A stretch of 64,000 bases of DNA from Flavobacterium hydrophilum. GTDB lineage: Bacteria > Bacteroidota > Bacteroidia > Flavobacteriales > Flavobacteriaceae. The stretch is taken from positions 2,294,001 to 2,358,000 of the forward strand of contig NZ_QJHL01000001.1 in assembly GCF_003202405.1 (NCBI RefSeq), given 5' to 3'. Below the pieces are notes generated by a model, which made no database searches, was not told the DNA's origin, and saw only the letters and a list, made by a program, of their open reading frames with translations. The translations under genes and the position numbers were made by a program. Positions 41,057 to 51,200 of this stretch are shown here, piece after piece (within the stretch, counting starts at the first letter, position 1; each line of letters opens with the position of its first letter).

Positions 41057-43084
41057 CTACAACATCCCATTATACTTCCTAACAAACCATTCCGTAGTCA
41101 ATAAAGCAGCGATAAAAACCAATAACCAAATCCAGTCAATTAAAGGTGTTTTAATTGAAATGTTTTTCTCTATTGATTTGTATTCTTTGTTTTCTAAAAG
41201 TGTCTGAATCAAATCATCTGCCTGATTTTCGAAAAATGCTTTTCCATTAGTTTGTAAAGCCAATTGTTTTAGTTTTTGAACATCCGGATTTACAAATTGT
41301 TTTTCGATATCAAAATCCAAAATCTCAAAATGACTTGAATACGACGTATTGCTATTTAATTCTTTTACTGTAAAACTATATTTTCCGGCACCAAGACCAT
41401 CTAAATTGGCAGAGAAAGAATTGTTTCCTTTTAGCAAATCGTAGTTTTTGCTTTGCTTCGTTTCGGCATTTGTAACCGTGATCGTTAATCTGGCTTTTTC
41501 GTCAAACTCATAGTTTTTATTGAAATATTGCGCATTGATTACAATGGCTTCTCCTGAATTATAAAAACTTTCATTAGTTACGACCAATGATTTTTTTGAA
41601 GCCGATGTTGCTAAAAACTGAATGATCTTATCTACAAAAACATCATATTTTTCGAATGACTGATTGTCGATATGACTTTGCAGACGCCATTTCCAGCTAT
41701 TTTCTCCTAACAGAAAAGCGGTACGTTTGTTTTGATTTTCAGCGAAAGCTAATAAAGGTGCGTTTGTAGAAACGTTTCTGATTTTTGATGAAAGTAAAAC
41801 CGATACATTTCCGTTAACTGTGATATTTCCGAAGAGATTTTGAAGCGGAGGAAAATTTTCAAAACCAATATTTTCTAACGCAAACAAATTAAACTGCGAC
41901 TGAAATTCGGTTAAATAATCTTCTCTCTGATTACTCATTTTAAAAACCAGATTATTCTGTTTTTGGTTTAAGTAATTGAAATCGGTATTGGTTCCCGTAA
42001 TAATAAAAGTATTGGTTCCGGCTAATTTGTTGTTGTCAAAAATAGGTTTAAAAGCACTATTGGGCTGATACAAAACCAAAACTGATACATCATTTAACTT
42101 ATCGAGTTCATTTGGCTTTGCTAAAATCACTTTTCGCTGTGCGTTTGTTTCAATAGAACGTTTCAGCGCTCCAATATCAGGATGATTTATAGAGGAAACT
42201 ATCGCAATCGTTGATTTTTGATCGATTACTTCAACTGCAAAGTTCTTGATGTTGTTGTAACTGTTTTTCTCTTTTACATTAGAAGAAATAGTAGCCCTGA
42301 AAATCTGCAGCCCAACTTTATCAGCTGGCAACAATATGTTTAGAGAAGCTGTTTTTTTAGAAGTGGAAAAAGAAACTTTTTCTCTGGCTAAGACTGAATT
42401 TCCCTGCGAGATTGTAAAATCTGCGTTAACCGCTTTAGTACCTGCATATTGCAGAAAAACTTCAACCGGGAATTTATTTTTATGAAAAGCGTATTTGTTT
42501 ACGTTTAACTGATTGATTTTTAAATCAAAAAAAGTGGTTATATCTCCCACAACCAAAGGATACACTTTATTGACAGGATCAAAACGATATACATAATCGT
42601 TTCCTGTAGTCTGATTTCCGTCGGTAATGATAACAGTTGGAAAAATCAGGTTTTTGTTGATGCTTTTTAAATTCTTTGCAACCTCATCCAGATTGGTTTG
42701 TTTTCCTTTGAAATCAAACTTGTCCGAAGGTTTGAAATCGGCATCAAATTGATACGACTGGATTTCAAACTTATCCTGAAGGGCGGGGTTTGAAATTAAC
42801 TTCTGATATAATTCAACTGTCTTTTTATCGGATTTTAAAGCCGTAATAGAACTCGAATTATCAACCGCAATTGCCAAAGGCGTTTTAGTAATTTCCAACG
42901 AATTCTTAGTCATTACAGGATTAATCAGTAAAACCAATAATCCGAAGATGACCAAAAAACGCAAAAAAGCCAAAAACACATTCACATTCGAATGGTTTTT
43001 GGCTTTATAAAAATATTGAAAATACGACAATCCACCAGCTATTACTAAAGAAAGTAGTAATAATAGAATCGTGTTTGTAGTCAT
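41057..43084 (-). CDS. BatA/vWA-like large membrane protein
   Basis: A 675-residue protein. TM helices at about 5-22 and 38-55 lead into a von Willebrand A-like domain starting AIAVDNSSSI, a degenerate MIDAS, with TVIITDGNQTTGNDY. Beta-sandwich domains follow (about 180-600), with a final helix LIDWIWLLVFIAALLTTEWFVRKY. This is the layout of membrane vWA proteins near BatA/B operons, but no MoxR or bat gene is adjacent. The role is unknown; an aerotolerance or envelope role is only by analogy. Confidence 0.75.
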   Translation of the reverse strand: MTTNTILLLLLSLVIAGGLSYFQYFYKAKNHSNVNVFLAFLRFLVIFGLLVLLINPVMTKNSLEITKTPLAIAVDNSSSITALKSDKKTVELYQKLISNPALQDKFEIQSYQFDADFKPSDKFDFKGKQTNLDEVAKNLKSINKNLIFPTVIITDGNQTTGNDYVYRFDPVNKVYPLVVGDITTFFDLKINQLNVNKYAFHKNKFPVEVFLQYAGTKAVNADFTISQGNSVLAREKVSFSTSKKTASLNILLPADKVGLQIFRATISSNVKEKNSYNNIKNFAVEVIDQKSTIAIVSSINHPDIGALKRSIETNAQRKVILAKPNELDKLNDVSVLVLYQPNSAFKPIFDNNKLAGTNTFIITGTNTDFNYLNQKQNNLVFKMSNQREDYLTEFQSQFNLFALENIGFENFPPLQNLFGNITVNGNVSVLLSSKIRNVSTNAPLLAFAENQNKRTAFLLGENSWKWRLQSHIDNQSFEKYDVFVDKIIQFLATSASKKSLVVTNESFYNSGEAIVINAQYFNKNYEFDEKARLTITVTNAETKQSKNYDLLKGNNSFSANLDGLGAGKYSFTVKELNSNTSYSSHFEILDFDIEKQFVNPDVQKLKQLALQTNGKAFFENQADDLIQTLLENKEYKSIEKNISIKTPLIDWIWLLVFIAALLTTEWFVRKYNGML

Positions 43085-43162
43085 ATATTTATTTAGTTTA
43101 TAGTTGTTAGTTTATAGTTTTTGGTTCTGAACAATAACAACAAACCATCAACAATCAACTTA

Positions 43163-43909
43163 TTAAGTAAGCATTCCTCCGCAAACATTAAGTACCTGTC
43201 CGGTAACATAAGCGCTCAAATCTGAAGCCAGGTAAAGACATGCATTGGCAACATCTTCAGTAGTTCCACCACGTTTCAACGGAATTCCGTCTCTCCATCC
43301 TTTTACTACATCTTCCGGTAATTTTGCCGTCATCTCTGTTTCAATGAATCCCGGAGCGATTGCGTTGCAACGTATATTACGTGAACCTAACTCTAAAGCT
43401 ACTGATTTTGTAAAACCAATTGCACCTGCTTTTGAAGCAGCGTAATTCGTTTGTCCCGCATTTCCTGAAACTCCAACCACAGAACTAATATTCACAATAG
43501 AACCTGCACGTTGTTTTAAGAAAGTCTTCTGAATTGCTTTTGTCATATTAAAAACCGATTTCAGATTGACATCAATAACCTGATCAAAATCAGCTTCAGA
43601 CATACGCATCAACAGGTTATCTTTTGTAATACCGGCATTGTTAATCAAAATATCAACTGTTCCAAAATCTGCTAAAACAGCATCCACAAAAGTCTGCGCT
43701 TCATTAAAATCTGCTGCATTCGACTGGTAACCTTTTGCTTTTACTCCCAAACCGTTCAATTCTGCTTCCAAAGCCTGAGCTGATGCTACAGATGAACTGT
43801 ATGTAAAGGCCACATTGGCACCATGTTTAGCAAAAACTTCGGCAATTCCTTTACCAATTCCACGGCTCGCGCCTGTAATGATGGCTACTTTTCCTTCTAG
43901 TAATTTCAT
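43163..43909 (-). CDS. fabG: 3-oxoacyl-ACP reductase FabG
   Basis: A 248-residue short-chain dehydrogenase for the first reduction in fatty-acid elongation. The cofactor motif is TGASRGIGKG, with NNAG, and the catalytic Ser-Tyr-Lys set in NISSVVG and YAASKAG. The C-terminal GQVLNVCGGM fits FabG. ATG 43909 (MKLLEGK) is preferred over a TTG two codons upstream. It is preceded on the same transcript by structured RNA copy 2. Confidence 0.92.
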   Translation of the reverse strand: MKLLEGKVAIITGASRGIGKGIAEVFAKHGANVAFTYSSSVASAQALEAELNGLGVKAKGYQSNAADFNEAQTFVDAVLADFGTVDILINNAGITKDNLLMRMSEADFDQVIDVNLKSVFNMTKAIQKTFLKQRAGSIVNISSVVGVSGNAGQTNYAASKAGAIGFTKSVALELGSRNIRCNAIAPGFIETEMTAKLPEDVVKGWRDGIPLKRGGTTEDVANACLYLASDLSAYVTGQVLNVCGGMLT

Positions 43910-43935
43910 ATTCAAAATTAATTTTAATAATTATT

Positions 43936-44016
43936 TGTAGCTAATCCTGCTATCCGTTGCAATCTTTTCTGTTTTAAAGAAAAACACAAAAGGATTTCCA
44001 CTTCTATCAGGGCTAA
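43936..44016 (-). ncRNA. Structured intergenic RNA element, copy 2 (possibly Flavo-1-like), in the fabG leader
   Basis: The minus strand reads TTAGCCCTGATAGAAGTGG, then a hairpin with arms AATC/GATT, TTTT/AAAA and TGTTTT/AAAACA around a short loop, then ACGGATAGCAGGATTAGCTA. It shares both end blocks with copy 1 but not the hairpin sequence, so the pairing is what is kept. It lies just after a TATATTTG promoter and before fabG. Confidence 0.6.
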
Positions 44017-44027
44017 AAACGACTTGT

Positions 44028-44035
44028 CAAATATA
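44028..44035 (-). promoter_or_regulatory. -7 box TATATTTG ahead of RNA element and fabG
   Basis: Exact consensus, ending 12 bp before the conserved 5' block of the RNA element. The element would be near the 5' end of the transcript. Confidence 0.6.
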
Positions 44036-44119
44036 GAACAATTCCTTTTTTAAAAAAATAACAATTGTAATAACCTTTTAATATTATAAAAAAAATCATC
44101 CTAAACCCGGGGAAAAACA

Positions 44120-44146
44120 AAAAGCAGTTCAAAGTGAACTGCTTTT
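44120..44146 (-). terminator. Terminator of the small membrane protein gene
   Basis: AAAAGCAGTTCA (44120-44131) pairs with TGAACTGCTTTT (44135-44146), 21 bp past the stop of the 83-residue gene. Confidence 0.85.
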
Positions 44147-44166
44147 CTTCTAAATAAAATAAAAAC

Positions 44167-44418
44167 TTATATATAATTCATCTTAGTAATGAAAAAGAAA
44201 ACTCCAAGTATTACTACCAAAAACAGCATTCTATAAATTGATGATTGAAACTCTTTTGTACCATTAAGCTTATCTTCCTTTCTTTGTTTTATAAGGCTAA
44301 TAATTGCTGTCGGAATAATTACAATTATGGAGAGATACAAATAATATCTTGTGTATTCAGGATATAATAACGATATCGTTACGAGAATCAAGCCCCACAA
44401 AAAGAGAGCGATATTCAT
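44167..44418 (-). CDS. Small three-helix membrane protein, unknown function
   Basis: An 83-residue protein with hydrophobic segments about 4-20, 25-43 and 63-80 and a basic loop (KQRKEDKLNGTKE) between the second and third. No family recognised. It has its own terminators on both sides, so it is likely a single gene. Confidence 0.65.
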   Translation of the reverse strand: MNIALFLWGLILVTISLLYPEYTRYYLYLSIIVIIPTAIISLIKQRKEDKLNGTKEFQSSIYRMLFLVVILGVFFFITKMNYI

Positions 44419-44477
44419 TGGTGTGATATATTTTTTATCATTATTTTAAAATTTAAAATTATTCATACTTATTAAAA

Positions 44478-44500
44478 AAGCAGCTCAGTCTGAGCTGCTC
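44478..44500 (-). terminator. Terminator of the SusC/SusD locus
   Basis: AGCAGCTCAG (44479-44488) and CTGAGCTGCT (44490-44499) form a compact hairpin with A/T tracts on both sides, just past the stop of the DUF4302 gene. Confidence 0.8.
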
Positions 44501-44535
44501 TTTCTTCAAAATAAAAAATTAAAACTAAACGTTTA

Positions 44536-45894
44536 TTATTGGAATGAGTACGCAACCATTCTAAAAGGAGTTGTTGTACTTGTAAAAGTATAAGCCTTAT
44601 AACCTAAACCAGATATTTCTGCAAAATACAAACCTTGAGGGTTCATAAACTGATCATCAAGATTTTTTAAGAAAGATGGTGTTGCTATTGCTGGAGCCCC
44701 TACAGCAGTACTTGATTTCCAAACACCTGGAGTAAATGTAACTGTTTTATTAGTAGCATTTGCAGTCAAGGTAAAGTAATGATATCTTCTCGCTATCGTT
44801 GCTCCTGTTGCATCTCCAAATCTGTATTCGATATAATTAGTTCCATCAGCATTATTAAACCACAGCTGCACTCTTGTCAGCATGGCACCTGCAGCCTGTT
44901 CTGAATTCCCTAATAAAGACAAAAATAATGCAGAATTTGCTCCTTCAAATTTTGTTAAATTATAAATGTACCCGTATACATTATTTCCGCTTCCTGGCAA
45001 TAACAGTTTATAATCATCTGTTAATACTAATGGCGCATTACTATATTTAATCGATGCTGAAACTCCTGCAGTTCCTGTTGCTGTGAAACTCCCATCAGCA
45101 TCATTATACAAGAAGTTAGTCAGTTTCTGACCTTTAACTTCTATAGCAGGACTAACCACAATTCCGGTTGGTGTATATCCAATTCCCATACTGATCACTT
45201 CTCCCGAATTATCTATAGCTTCTGAATTTGAGAACCTTGTAACTGATGAAAAAGAAAAATCATATTTTTTAGCTGTGGTTCCATCATTGGTTTCTAAAAA
45301 TCTAAAAAGTGGTCGTGTGTCTTCGCCAATAACCTTTTCTTCCATCTCTAAATTCTTTTCCAAATCCACCCAATCCTGGGCTGTGGCTTTAACAAAACGA
45401 ACTTCTCGTACCAACCTGTTGCTTTTAAAAATGATATCACCGTTTTCCTGACCATAATACAGGAACTGAAAATCACCTAAATACCCTTTTCCTCTTAAAG
45501 CGGCAGTAGGGTAATTGTCTGAGTCTGATAAAAGATGTATTCTGTTAAACGTATTAAATAACACACTTACAGTACTGCCTAAAACTACATCATAATCACT
45601 GGTATATTTTTCTGTATCATCATCAAAATCTGATGCCATTTCCACTTTTTTACCCGGTAAAAATTTAAATAAGTGTGTAAAACCGCCTAATTGGGTATCA
45701 TCTGTAAAATACACTGCTTTCCATCCCTGCTCTGATGACAGCAGCAAGTCATTCAGTTCTTTTTTCTGAGCATTTAATCGCTCGGTTGGGGTTACATCAA
45801 ATTTTTGCTCGGCATCTGTATCGCTGTTACAAGCACTTAAATGCACCACAAGCAAGGCCATCATTAAATACCTGAATATATTTTTTAGTTTCAT
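44536..45894 (-). CDS. DUF4302-type lipoprotein, last gene of SusC/SusD locus
   Basis: A 452-residue outer-membrane or surface lipoprotein; lipobox LVVHLSAC (Cys near 22). The start of the mature chain, PTERLNAQKKELNDLLLSSEQGWKAVYF, matches the DUF4302 pattern. The rest is beta-rich. Families of this type travel with SusC/SusD and a zinc metallohydrolase lipoprotein; their ligand is unknown. Gap of 32 bp to the upstream gene; same transcript. Confidence 0.8.
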   Translation of the reverse strand: MKLKNIFRYLMMALLVVHLSACNSDTDAEQKFDVTPTERLNAQKKELNDLLLSSEQGWKAVYFTDDTQLGGFTHLFKFLPGKKVEMASDFDDDTEKYTSDYDVVLGSTVSVLFNTFNRIHLLSDSDNYPTAALRGKGYLGDFQFLYYGQENGDIIFKSNRLVREVRFVKATAQDWVDLEKNLEMEEKVIGEDTRPLFRFLETNDGTTAKKYDFSFSSVTRFSNSEAIDNSGEVISMGIGYTPTGIVVSPAIEVKGQKLTNFLYNDADGSFTATGTAGVSASIKYSNAPLVLTDDYKLLLPGSGNNVYGYIYNLTKFEGANSALFLSLLGNSEQAAGAMLTRVQLWFNNADGTNYIEYRFGDATGATIARRYHYFTLTANATNKTVTFTPGVWKSSTAVGAPAIATPSFLKNLDDQFMNPQGLYFAEISGLGYKAYTFTSTTTPFRMVAYSFQ

Positions 45895-45926
45895 AATATC
45901 TATATTAAATTATATGTTGATGACAA

Positions 45927-46787
45927 TTAATTATTTATAACCTTATTCGTGTTTATCTCGGCAGCATCCCTTAAAGCATAAAAATCTATATTGAAGGCGT
46001 CTTTGTAGTACTGCACCACTATAGCTTCTTTTTGTTTAAGTTTTGCTTTTCCGATAGGATCAGTAATACTTGCAAGAAGAGCTGCATATTCAGCTTTTGA
46101 ACTTGTTAATATTATAGAAGCTGTTTCTGCAAAATCTTCAGTAATATTATTTCGGGCATAATTTGTTACAAAGCCCAGATTTCTTGAAACGGTAAGGTTT
46201 TCTAAATGCCAGGTTCCTGTGTAATCTCCTGGAGATATCTTTTGCCATGTCTGCTTATCAAATGATTTATTTTGGTTTAAAATATGAACATATTCATGTT
46301 GAATGGTATGAATAAATTCTGTTACATTAGCGCGGTTTTTTGTGTTTAAATAATCGACTTCAAACAGCGTTATCCTTTGTCCGGAATCTGCAATTCCTAA
46401 CGTTCTGGTTCCGTTCGAATTTGAATTCACTCCCCCTACCAGAACTATTTCTCTCGGAGCAATTATTTTTACAAAATCACTACCACCAACTGCACTATAG
46501 CTATCTAACCATATTTGCTTAACGACATCTAAAGCTGGCTGAACTTTATCAACCATTGGCGGAAACAAAAATCTGGTATTGTCTACAGTATTTTGATTCC
46601 ATTTATATTGTGCATTAATATTATAAGGATCTAAATAATTTGCTTCTATCCAATTATCTAATGCAGTTTTTTCCGGAACTGTGTAATCTAACTGACTGTC
46701 TGTCAATGATTCTTCCTGTGCACATGCCCCAAAAAACAAAACACCTGCAAGCAAAACTATTATTCTGTATTTTTCTACTATTTTCAT
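45927..46787 (-). CDS. Substrate-import-associated zinc metallohydrolase lipoprotein
   Basis: A 286-residue lipoprotein (lipobox LFFGAC). The HExxH zinc motif is seen as QHEYVH in FIHTIQHEYVHILNQ, with a possible third ligand Glu in EDFAETASIIL downstream. This is the TIGR04549-type family found beside SusC/SusD pairs, likely a surface peptidase acting on the imported substrate. It lies between SusD and the DUF4302 gene, gaps 22 and 32 bp. Confidence 0.85.
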   Translation of the reverse strand: MKIVEKYRIIVLLAGVLFFGACAQEESLTDSQLDYTVPEKTALDNWIEANYLDPYNINAQYKWNQNTVDNTRFLFPPMVDKVQPALDVVKQIWLDSYSAVGGSDFVKIIAPREIVLVGGVNSNSNGTRTLGIADSGQRITLFEVDYLNTKNRANVTEFIHTIQHEYVHILNQNKSFDKQTWQKISPGDYTGTWHLENLTVSRNLGFVTNYARNNITEDFAETASIILTSSKAEYAALLASITDPIGKAKLKQKEAIVVQYYKDAFNIDFYALRDAAEINTNKVINN

Positions 46788-46809
46788 AATACTTTAATTT
46801 TGATTAAAC

Positions 46810-48282
46810 TTATCTTGGATTTTTCTCAATACCGTAATTTGATGCGCTGATAGGTATTTGTAAAGCCCTGCGTTTATCATCTTTTACCAAGATATTGGTT
46901 GGTTTTCCGAAAGTTTCATGTTCCACAACAATATTAAAACGTTTTACATCAAACCATCGTAAGCCCTCGTGCACAAAATCCCTTCTTCTTGCTTCCAGAA
47001 TAGCTATAATATAAGAAGTTTGTTCTGAAGTCATATCATAGAATGGTGTTAGTTCTCCTTCAATTTCAGGATAAAGAAACATAAAGTCTTCTGTAGTTAA
47101 TATATCTGTGGCTTCATTATATCCTGCTGTTCTTGTCCCTAAAAAGAAAACTAATTCTGTATTGGCCTCTGCAATCCTGCCTTTCATTACAAGTGCTTCA
47201 ATACGATTTAAATAAAACTCATCGTTAGAAAGCAGCACAATTCCGCAATAAGGCTCACCAATTCCGGCACTTATGTTAGTGTATTTAAAATATTCTTCGA
47301 ACTTAGGAGTAAAAAGTGTTCTACTGCTGTTGTATGAATAAAAATCAAAGTACCATGCTTTTCCAAAGGGATTACTTGAGTCAAAAATTTCATTTTGTTT
47401 ATCATTATTAAGATAAAAATTATTTGAATTAGCAGATCTTCCAATAAGACTATTGGGAGAAGCAATTAACAAATTCGAAGTGTAAGCCGACTTACCATAC
47501 TCTACAAACTGTATATCCGGAGCCAGACTAGAGAGTGTAGCATAGTCTTTTAACTTCTTGTCTGGTTTAGAACCTATCCCTGCAGTAACTTCGAGTACTT
47601 TATCCCAGTCACCTTTTATTAAATAAAACCGGCTTGCAAATGCTTTAGCTGCCTCCTTATTAAAATGAAACTTAGGTTCTGCATAATTATTTGTTACTAA
47701 GGGAAGCCCATCTTCAATATCCTTTTCAATAAAATCAAAAACCTCTTTTACACTATTTCTTTTATAGGATTTCAACAATTTTGTCTCTGGTTCAGTTACA
47801 TAAGGAACACCTAAATCAGTTGCAGCAGTTGCAGGATTATAACGATTAGACCAAAGAGAAACCAACATAAAATGAGAATAAGCTCTTGCCAATAATGCTT
47901 CTCCTTTTTGAGGATTTAAATTTGCAGGACTTCCTAATTCTTCAATTGATTTTAATGCCTGATTGGCGTGAGCTATCGCTTTATAACAGGCATCCCAATA
48001 GCTTGCCTCTGTATCAATATCCGTTTGATCATGCATTTCCCAATTATAACTTTGCTCGTTTTTGCGTGCTATATTACTTAACTCACCATCTCCTACATTA
48101 TCAGACATAGTTTCTGCTATATCCATATAAGATGCTTCCGGAATAGAATAGACTAATAATTCTGAAATTTTTTCAGGCGTATCTATTTGTGTTCGATTAT
48201 CCGGCACTTCAGAAAGAAAATCATCACAACTACTAATACTTATAAGAACTAATAGTAATATGGCTATTTTTATATTTTTCAT
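46810..48282 (-). CDS. SusD/RagB-family nutrient-binding lipoprotein
   Basis: A 490-residue surface lipoprotein with lipobox ISISSC at the N-terminus. The N-terminal DDFLSEVPDNRTQIDTPEK and C-terminal RRRDFVHEGLRWFDVKRF are SusD hallmarks. It forms the lid over the SusC barrel and binds substrate at the cell surface. ATG 48282 precedes the signal peptide better than the in-frame TTG at 48288. It lies 11 bp downstream of SusC. Confidence 0.92.
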   Translation of the reverse strand: MKNIKIAILLLVLISISSCDDFLSEVPDNRTQIDTPEKISELLVYSIPEASYMDIAETMSDNVGDGELSNIARKNEQSYNWEMHDQTDIDTEASYWDACYKAIAHANQALKSIEELGSPANLNPQKGEALLARAYSHFMLVSLWSNRYNPATAATDLGVPYVTEPETKLLKSYKRNSVKEVFDFIEKDIEDGLPLVTNNYAEPKFHFNKEAAKAFASRFYLIKGDWDKVLEVTAGIGSKPDKKLKDYATLSSLAPDIQFVEYGKSAYTSNLLIASPNSLIGRSANSNNFYLNNDKQNEIFDSSNPFGKAWYFDFYSYNSSRTLFTPKFEEYFKYTNISAGIGEPYCGIVLLSNDEFYLNRIEALVMKGRIAEANTELVFFLGTRTAGYNEATDILTTEDFMFLYPEIEGELTPFYDMTSEQTSYIIAILEARRRDFVHEGLRWFDVKRFNIVVEHETFGKPTNILVKDDKRRALQIPISASNYGIEKNPR

Positions 48283-48293
48283 AATCAATTATA

Positions 48294-51200
48294 TTAAAAT
48301 GAAAGATTTATTGTAAAACTGTATTGTGTTGTAACCGGAAAAGCTACTCCACCTGTGTTTCGGAATTCCGGATCCTGGCCGTTTAATGCCTTATCTGAAT
48401 AGATTAACCAAGGATTTACCGTAGAGCCTTTAAGCGTAAATGTGCTGAGACCTAATTTTCTTTTAAAATCTTTAGGAAACTCCCAACTTAATGATACATT
48501 TTTAAGTCTAACAAAATCACCATCAGCAACTCTTACATCTGAATAATTATAGGTATTGTAAGCTATTGATAACTGATCCTGAGTTCCGTAGTTTTGTACC
48601 AATCTCTTATCAGCAATAACAGGTACGTTTGTAAATTGTTCATCTCCTGGATTAATCCATCGATTTGTAAAATCTTTTGTAAATACTGTTAAATCATCAT
48701 ACTGACTATCAAAAGCAGGGTTCAAACGAACTTTATTTCCTCCTGAACCTACAACAAATACATATAAAGACCAGTTTTTATAGGTAAATGTATTAGCTAA
48801 TCCTATTGATTTATTTGGCTCAATAGAACCTTCATATTTTAAATAATCAGTAACATTTTCATTATCCTGAAAGTTAGCACCTGCAACATTATCTTCTTCT
48901 CCATCCTGCAAGATAAAAGTTGGAAGTCCCTGATTATTTAATCCGGTAAACTGATAGGAATACAATGAATTTCTAGGATGTCCTATAGTATTTCCACCGT
49001 TTCCATCTATAAGATCAAAGGCGGTAGGCTGATTTTCTAACTTCGTAATTTTCTGATCAAATACAGAAAAATTCAATGTTGTTGACCATTTGAAATTATC
49101 ATTCACTATATTTTGAGTAGTAAATCCAACCTCAATACCTTTTGTTTCCATATTAGCATTGTTGCCTTGTTTTATTCTTTGGCCGCCAATACCTGATGTT
49201 ACTACATAATCCACTAAATCAAATGCTTTACGACTGTAAACATCTGTTACAAATTGTATGCGATTGTTAAACATTCCCAGATCTAATCCAATATTAGTTT
49301 CAAACTGTTTTTCCCAAGTCAAATCAGCGTTTTGTAATTCATCAATACTGATACCTGTTTCTCTATCAGAAATTCCTAAACGATCGGTAATATAACTTTT
49401 ATAAATAGCCAATGAATTTGTTGCCGGACCAGCTGTTGCGGTAAGCCCATAAGAAGCTCTTAAAGCTAAATTATTTATTGATTTTACATTTTGCATGAAT
49501 TTTTCTTCGGTTGCATTCCACTTCCCACTAAATGTGTAGGTTGGCAACCATCTGGAAGAGCCACTGTTTCCTTGTCTGTTAGAACCATCATAACGCCCCG
49601 TTACAGATGCAGTATAACGACGATCGTATGTGTATCCTACTTTTCCGAAAAAACCAACAGTTCTTTCTCTCTCTTGATTAAAACCATAATAAGAGTTTCC
49701 TTCATTTATAATTTTTTCAATTATTCTCGGATCTGTAAAGGCTGTAAGACCTCTATCGTATTGAAGTCCTGCAGCAGTAAAATTGTCACTATTTCTGTCT
49801 AACGAACGTAATTCAGTTCCGAAGAAGCCTTCAACTTCATGTTTATCTCTAAATGTGTTTCTATAATTTACACTGTTTCTGACATTGTAAGATGTAAGTT
49901 CGTTTGTAAATTTTCTTAAGAAACCACCATTAGGCAATACCGAAATTGGCAATGCTGTTAAATCTTCAGGATCCTTGTACAAAAATACATTTGCCTCTCT
50001 AACAATATCATTTTCACCATCTATGCCGTATTCTGTTCCTGCTTTATATGCTTCTGCAACGTTAGAATTCTCAAAGATTTTATGTTCCCGTGTAGTATTA
50101 GCATAACGTGCAGAACCTGTCAAATTATAAGTCAGATTTTTATTTATTTTATATTCTAAATCCATTTGAAAACGAATGTCTTTTACATCAATTTCCAAAA
50201 CATTATTTTCCAATTCATTTATAATGTTAAAAGGAGCCCAATTGTTTCTGCTATATTCTAAATTACCTTCATCATCATAGGGTCTCAGAGTCCTGCTTGT
50301 ACTTAAAACATAATTAAAAGGGTTAATGTCAAAATCTCTTGTAACTTTACCAAAAACTTCATCTTTCTTACTATCATAACTACCCGGCGCTCCTTGATTA
50401 CGAATAGAGGCCAATGTTGATAAAGTAATATTTAATCTGTCATTTATAAAAAAAGTTCCTTTTAAATTTGATGATAATTGTTTTACATCATCTGCAATTG
50501 TCCATCCTGGATCTGTGTAGTATCCCAAAGAAGCATAAAATGTATTGTTTTTTCCGCCTCCCGAAAAACTCAAAGAATGATTTTGCGTAATAGATGGTCT
50601 GAATAAAACACTAAACCAATCTGTATTTGCTAACTCATATTTTCTTAAAAAATTATTTATATTAGGCTGGCTATTCTTAACTCCATATTGTCCCCCCGAA
50701 GTGTCGTAAAGATTAATCTGTTTTGCAAGAATATTGTATACTCCGCCAGATCTGCCCTGAAAGGATGAAGGCATATCAAGAAAACCTTTTTCTCTCATTT
50801 CCTGAAAAATACTCATAGATTCCTGAGAGTTTAGAATATCATATTGTGTGTAGCTTGGAACTGTTCTTACAGTATTTTCTACTGAATATGTTACTTTTAA
50901 AGGAGCATCTCTACGGCCTTGTTTTGTTGTAACAACCACAACGCCATTTAAAGATCTTGATCCGTAAATAGATGTTGCTGATGCATCTTTAAGAATTTCA
51001 ATACTCTGAATATCATTTGAATTTAATCCCGCAACAGAAGAACTCAACAATGTTTCTGAATTTCCTGAAGCCAGATCTGCAAAAGATATGTTAATTATAT
51101 CTTCCTGTACAACACCATCAATAACCCATAATGGCTTTGTGTCTCCAAAAATTGATGATGATCCACGCACCGTAATTTTTGGCGCTGTTCCAAAAGTCCC

